From: Albibacterium profundi
GTDB lineage: Bacteria; Bacteroidota; Bacteroidia; Sphingobacteriales; Sphingobacteriaceae
Direction of reading: 5' to 3'
Length of the DNA stretch: 64,000 nucleotides
Assembly: GCF_042159835.1 (NCBI RefSeq)
Contig: NZ_JBBVGT010000002.1
Location: 2,046,001-2,110,000 of the forward strand
Shown here: in pieces, positions 61,888-64,000 of the stretch
Numbering within the stretch: position 1 is the first letter of the stretch
Layout of the letters: every line of letters begins with the position of its first letter
The notes under the pieces: generated by a model
Database searches by the model: none
The model's input: the letters and a program-made list of their open reading frames with translations, nothing else
What the model was told of the DNA's origin: nothing
Made by a program: the position numbers and the translations under genes

Positions 61888-63054
61888 TTATTTGTTTTGT
61901 TTGAATTCCTGTACAAAGTCCCAGTTAGGTGTTAAACCCAGGCCGGGTGCGGTAGGTGCTCCGACAATACCATCGTGCACCTGAATCTGTTCGTTTACCA
62001 AATCATACATCATCGGATTGCCACCCAATGAAAACTCGATGATTGTTGCCGCAGGCGACGCAAAAGCTACCTGCAATCCGGCCATAAACGAAAAGGCTGA
62101 TCCCCAACAATGTGGAGCCAGTTCCAGTTGATGAACATTGGCTAAATGACCCACACGCATCGCCTCAGAAATACCACCTATAATGGCCGCATCGGGCTGG
62201 ATCACATCCAAAGCCCGTACTTCCAGCAGATCGCGTATATCGAAACTGGTATATTCACTTTCACCCGCCGCAATGGGGATGGACGTAGACGCTCGCACTT
62301 CTGCGGTACCATGACGGTTATCCGGACTAATCGGCTCTTCAAACCAATAGAGGTCACAATCTTCTACACCTCGGCAGAACTGCTTTGCTTCCGGAACACT
62401 GAACGTGCCGTGCGCATCCGCCATTAACTTAATATCCGGCCCCAGAGCCTCTCGTGCCGCTTGAACCCGTTTCACACTGGTGGCAACCGTCTCATCCATG
62501 ACACCCACACGCATCTTTACGCCACCAAAACCTTTGGCTACATAGCCATTTAGCTGGGAACCTATCTGCTCTGCGTCTGCCCAACCGCCACTGGCATAGG
62601 CCGGCATCTGATCGCGACAGGCGCCGCCAAGCAGGTTTAACACCGGCGTATTCAAGGCTTTCCCTTTCAGATCCCACAGTGCCGTATCCACACCGCTCAT
62701 CGCAGAGACGGTCAGTCCCCGTCTCCCCAAAATCGGAAATTTCCTGCCTCTGGAAAGCGCATAATGATCGCGCGAGCCATTGTACATTTCCTCCCAGAGC
62801 CGGCTGATATTAGCGGCGTCTTTACCCATTAAGATAGGCTTTAGTTCATTTTCTACACAATTGACAATCGATGCGCAAACACCCGACGAACCTACCGCCG
62901 CTTTCGCTTCCCCAAAACCCTGCAAGCCATCTTCGGTAGTCACCACCACCAAGGTCATATCAAAGCTTGTCTGAAGCCCGTAATCCGAGAAATGCTGCTT
63001 TTCTTTCGGAATGGGACAGCGTAACCAAAATGCTTCTACATTTGTTATTTTCAT
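61888..63054 (-). CDS. Mandelate racemase/muconate lactonizing enzyme family protein
   Basis: The protein is 388 aa. An N-terminal capping domain precedes a TIM barrel. Metal ligands are visible: Asp in 'LMADAHGTFS', Glu in 'YWFEEPISPD', Glu in 'AAGESEYTSF'. The strand-2 catalytic pair reads K-x-R ('GVKMRVG') rather than K-x-K, and the late His is in 'APHCWG'. Enzymes of this type dehydrate or epimerise sugar acids through an enolate. The exact acid cannot be told. It sits in the middle of the four-gene minus-strand cluster, 18 bp after the isomerase gene. Confidence 0.86.
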   Translation of the reverse strand: MKITNVEAFWLRCPIPKEKQHFSDYGLQTSFDMTLVVVTTEDGLQGFGEAKAAVGSSGVCASIVNCVENELKPILMGKDAANISRLWEEMYNGSRDHYALSRGRKFPILGRRGLTVSAMSGVDTALWDLKGKALNTPVLNLLGGACRDQMPAYASGGWADAEQIGSQLNGYVAKGFGGVKMRVGVMDETVATSVKRVQAAREALGPDIKLMADAHGTFSVPEAKQFCRGVEDCDLYWFEEPISPDNRHGTAEVRASTSIPIAAGESEYTSFDIRDLLEVRALDVIQPDAAIIGGISEAMRVGHLANVHQLELAPHCWGSAFSFMAGLQVAFASPAATIIEFSLGGNPMMYDLVNEQIQVHDGIVGAPTAPGLGLTPNWDFVQEFKQNK

Positions 63055-63072
63055 GTTTATAGGGGCTAATGC

Positions 63073-63957
63073 TTAAATAAAGGGGGATAAGGTGTTGTAT
63101 GATTTTTGGGTGAGCATGGTATAGAACTCCTCCGTTACCGATGAGCTGCCGTGATCTTCTAAGAATTTCTTTTGCTCGGGCGATAAACCTTCAGGATGCT
63201 CGTCGATCGAATTCGGATAAGGGTTCGCCGGTGTACGATCTAGGGGTGCGCAAAACTCAACCGACAGCACCTCGTCGTAACCAATCTCGTCGAGTGTCGC
63301 CATGATCTTTGGCCAGTCTAAGGTACCCATCCCCGGTGCCATGCGATTGTTATCCGCTACGTGAAAGCCAACCAACTTACCTTTTGCTCGCTTGATGGCT
63401 TCAAAGAGATTATCTTCCTCAATATTCATGTGAAAGGTATCAAGACATACACCGCAATGCGATCCTACCGCCTCAGCTAAGGCCAATGCCTGATCTCCAC
63501 GATTAATGAAATAGGTTTCAAAGCGATTGATCGGCTCAATACCTAGTAGAATTCCCGATGCTTCCGCATGTTCGTATACTTGCTTAAGGGACTCCACTGC
63601 CCATTGCCATTCTTCCTCTGGACGACCGTCTGGGACGATTTTACCGACCGTGCCAGGGACTACCGATACCATATGGCCATCTAATTCCTTGACCATGGTT
63701 ACAACGTCTTTAACGTACTGAACCGATCGCGCCCGTTGCCCTTCATCTTTGGCTAGTAGATTGCGTTCTTCGAGCATCAAGGTGACCGATCCCCAGCATC
63801 CCAAGCCGTGTTCTTTTAATAGTTTTCTAACCTCCTTCGTGTTATAAAGTTCGGGCGTACCCTGAATTTCTAATTTGTGAAAGCCTAGGGACGCGACCCG
63901 CCGAATGGTGGTTTCGATCGTTTCGGCTCGCATCCAATTGTGTATTGACAGTTCCAT
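63073..63957 (-). CDS. Sugar phosphate isomerase/epimerase (xylose-isomerase-like TIM barrel)
   Basis: The protein is 294 aa. The metal-binding quartet of the AP-endonuclease-2 fold is intact: Glu in 'LGIEPINRFE', Asp in 'VCLDTFHMNIEE', His in 'VGFHVADNNR', Glu in 'LSVEFCAP'. Relatives are D-tagatose 3-epimerases, hydroxypyruvate isomerases and 3-keto-sugar hydratases. It heads the visible part of the cluster. The final 43 bases of the window hold only AT-rich DNA, so the operon may continue beyond the edge. Confidence 0.87.
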   Translation of the reverse strand: MELSIHNWMRAETIETTIRRVASLGFHKLEIQGTPELYNTKEVRKLLKEHGLGCWGSVTLMLEERNLLAKDEGQRARSVQYVKDVVTMVKELDGHMVSVVPGTVGKIVPDGRPEEEWQWAVESLKQVYEHAEASGILLGIEPINRFETYFINRGDQALALAEAVGSHCGVCLDTFHMNIEEDNLFEAIKRAKGKLVGFHVADNNRMAPGMGTLDWPKIMATLDEIGYDEVLSVEFCAPLDRTPANPYPNSIDEHPEGLSPEQKKFLEDHGSSSVTEEFYTMLTQKSYNTLSPFI

Positions 63958-64000
63958 GTTTAAATATGTGTTTCGGCTTAAATTAATTGTTTAATCTCTA

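Overview
The window looks like a chromosomal segment of a Bacteroidota bacterium, most likely family Sphingobacteriaceae (Sphingobacterium/Parapedobacter/Olivibacter-like). The reasons are the recurrent TAnnTTTG promoter element in intergenic DNA, a small protein ending in a type IX secretion (T9SS) sorting domain, a lipoprotein-type TamA homologue next to TamB, a TonB receptor followed by a DUF4374 lipoprotein and a PepSY membrane protein, and the general protein family content. I cannot name a species. There are 46 protein genes (one cut by the left edge) and one tRNA. I saw no insertion sequence, prophage, integrase or CRISPR array. No gap between genes exceeds 300 bases.

Left part, 1-24 kb, mostly minus strand. 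It holds a cut secreted protein, a metallo-beta-lactamase-fold hydrolase, a Tat-signal Dabb protein, a luciferase-like oxidoreductase, and an APC permease with an exported methyltransferase. Next comes an ECF sigma / anti-sigma / periplasmic sensor / aminotransferase operon, then a split transketolase, BCP peroxiredoxin with an M23 peptidase, a fumarylacetoacetate-hydrolase-family enzyme, a tiny T9SS-sorted protein, and Kup (the potassium importer). The part ends with a retropepsin-like protein beside malate dehydrogenase and the tamB/TamA-like outer-membrane pair.

Middle part, 24-44 kb, largely housekeeping: a DUF4139 protein, DnaE, thioredoxin, an ABC-F ATPase, a PDZ-retropepsin, a GNAT-nitrilase fusion, RuvB, a polyprenol-phosphate sugar transferase, a POT peptide transporter, a DPP IV-like peptidase, a thiolase, a PgpH-like membrane HD phosphodiesterase, and tRNA-Ser(GCU) with a clean promoter and terminator.

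Right part, 44-64 kb, accessory and the most interesting. A giant lipoprotein joins a degenerate ThuA-like domain, a sugar-dehydrogenase propeller, a PKD domain and a cytochrome c domain, and is followed by a Gfo/Idh oxidoreductase. A BCCT osmolyte transporter and a tandem universal stress protein form an operon behind a consensus promoter and a roughly 160-nt leader with four short hairpins. A three-gene operon (TonB receptor, DUF4374 lipoprotein, PepSY reductase) matches the Xus xenosiderophore-uptake architecture of Bacteroides. It is divergent from an AraC regulator, and two near-identical palindromes lie over the -7 box and just after the expected start site. Next come a second giant haem/propeller lipoprotein with an SGNH-like front domain and, on the minus strand, a four-gene sugar-acid catabolic cluster running to the right edge.
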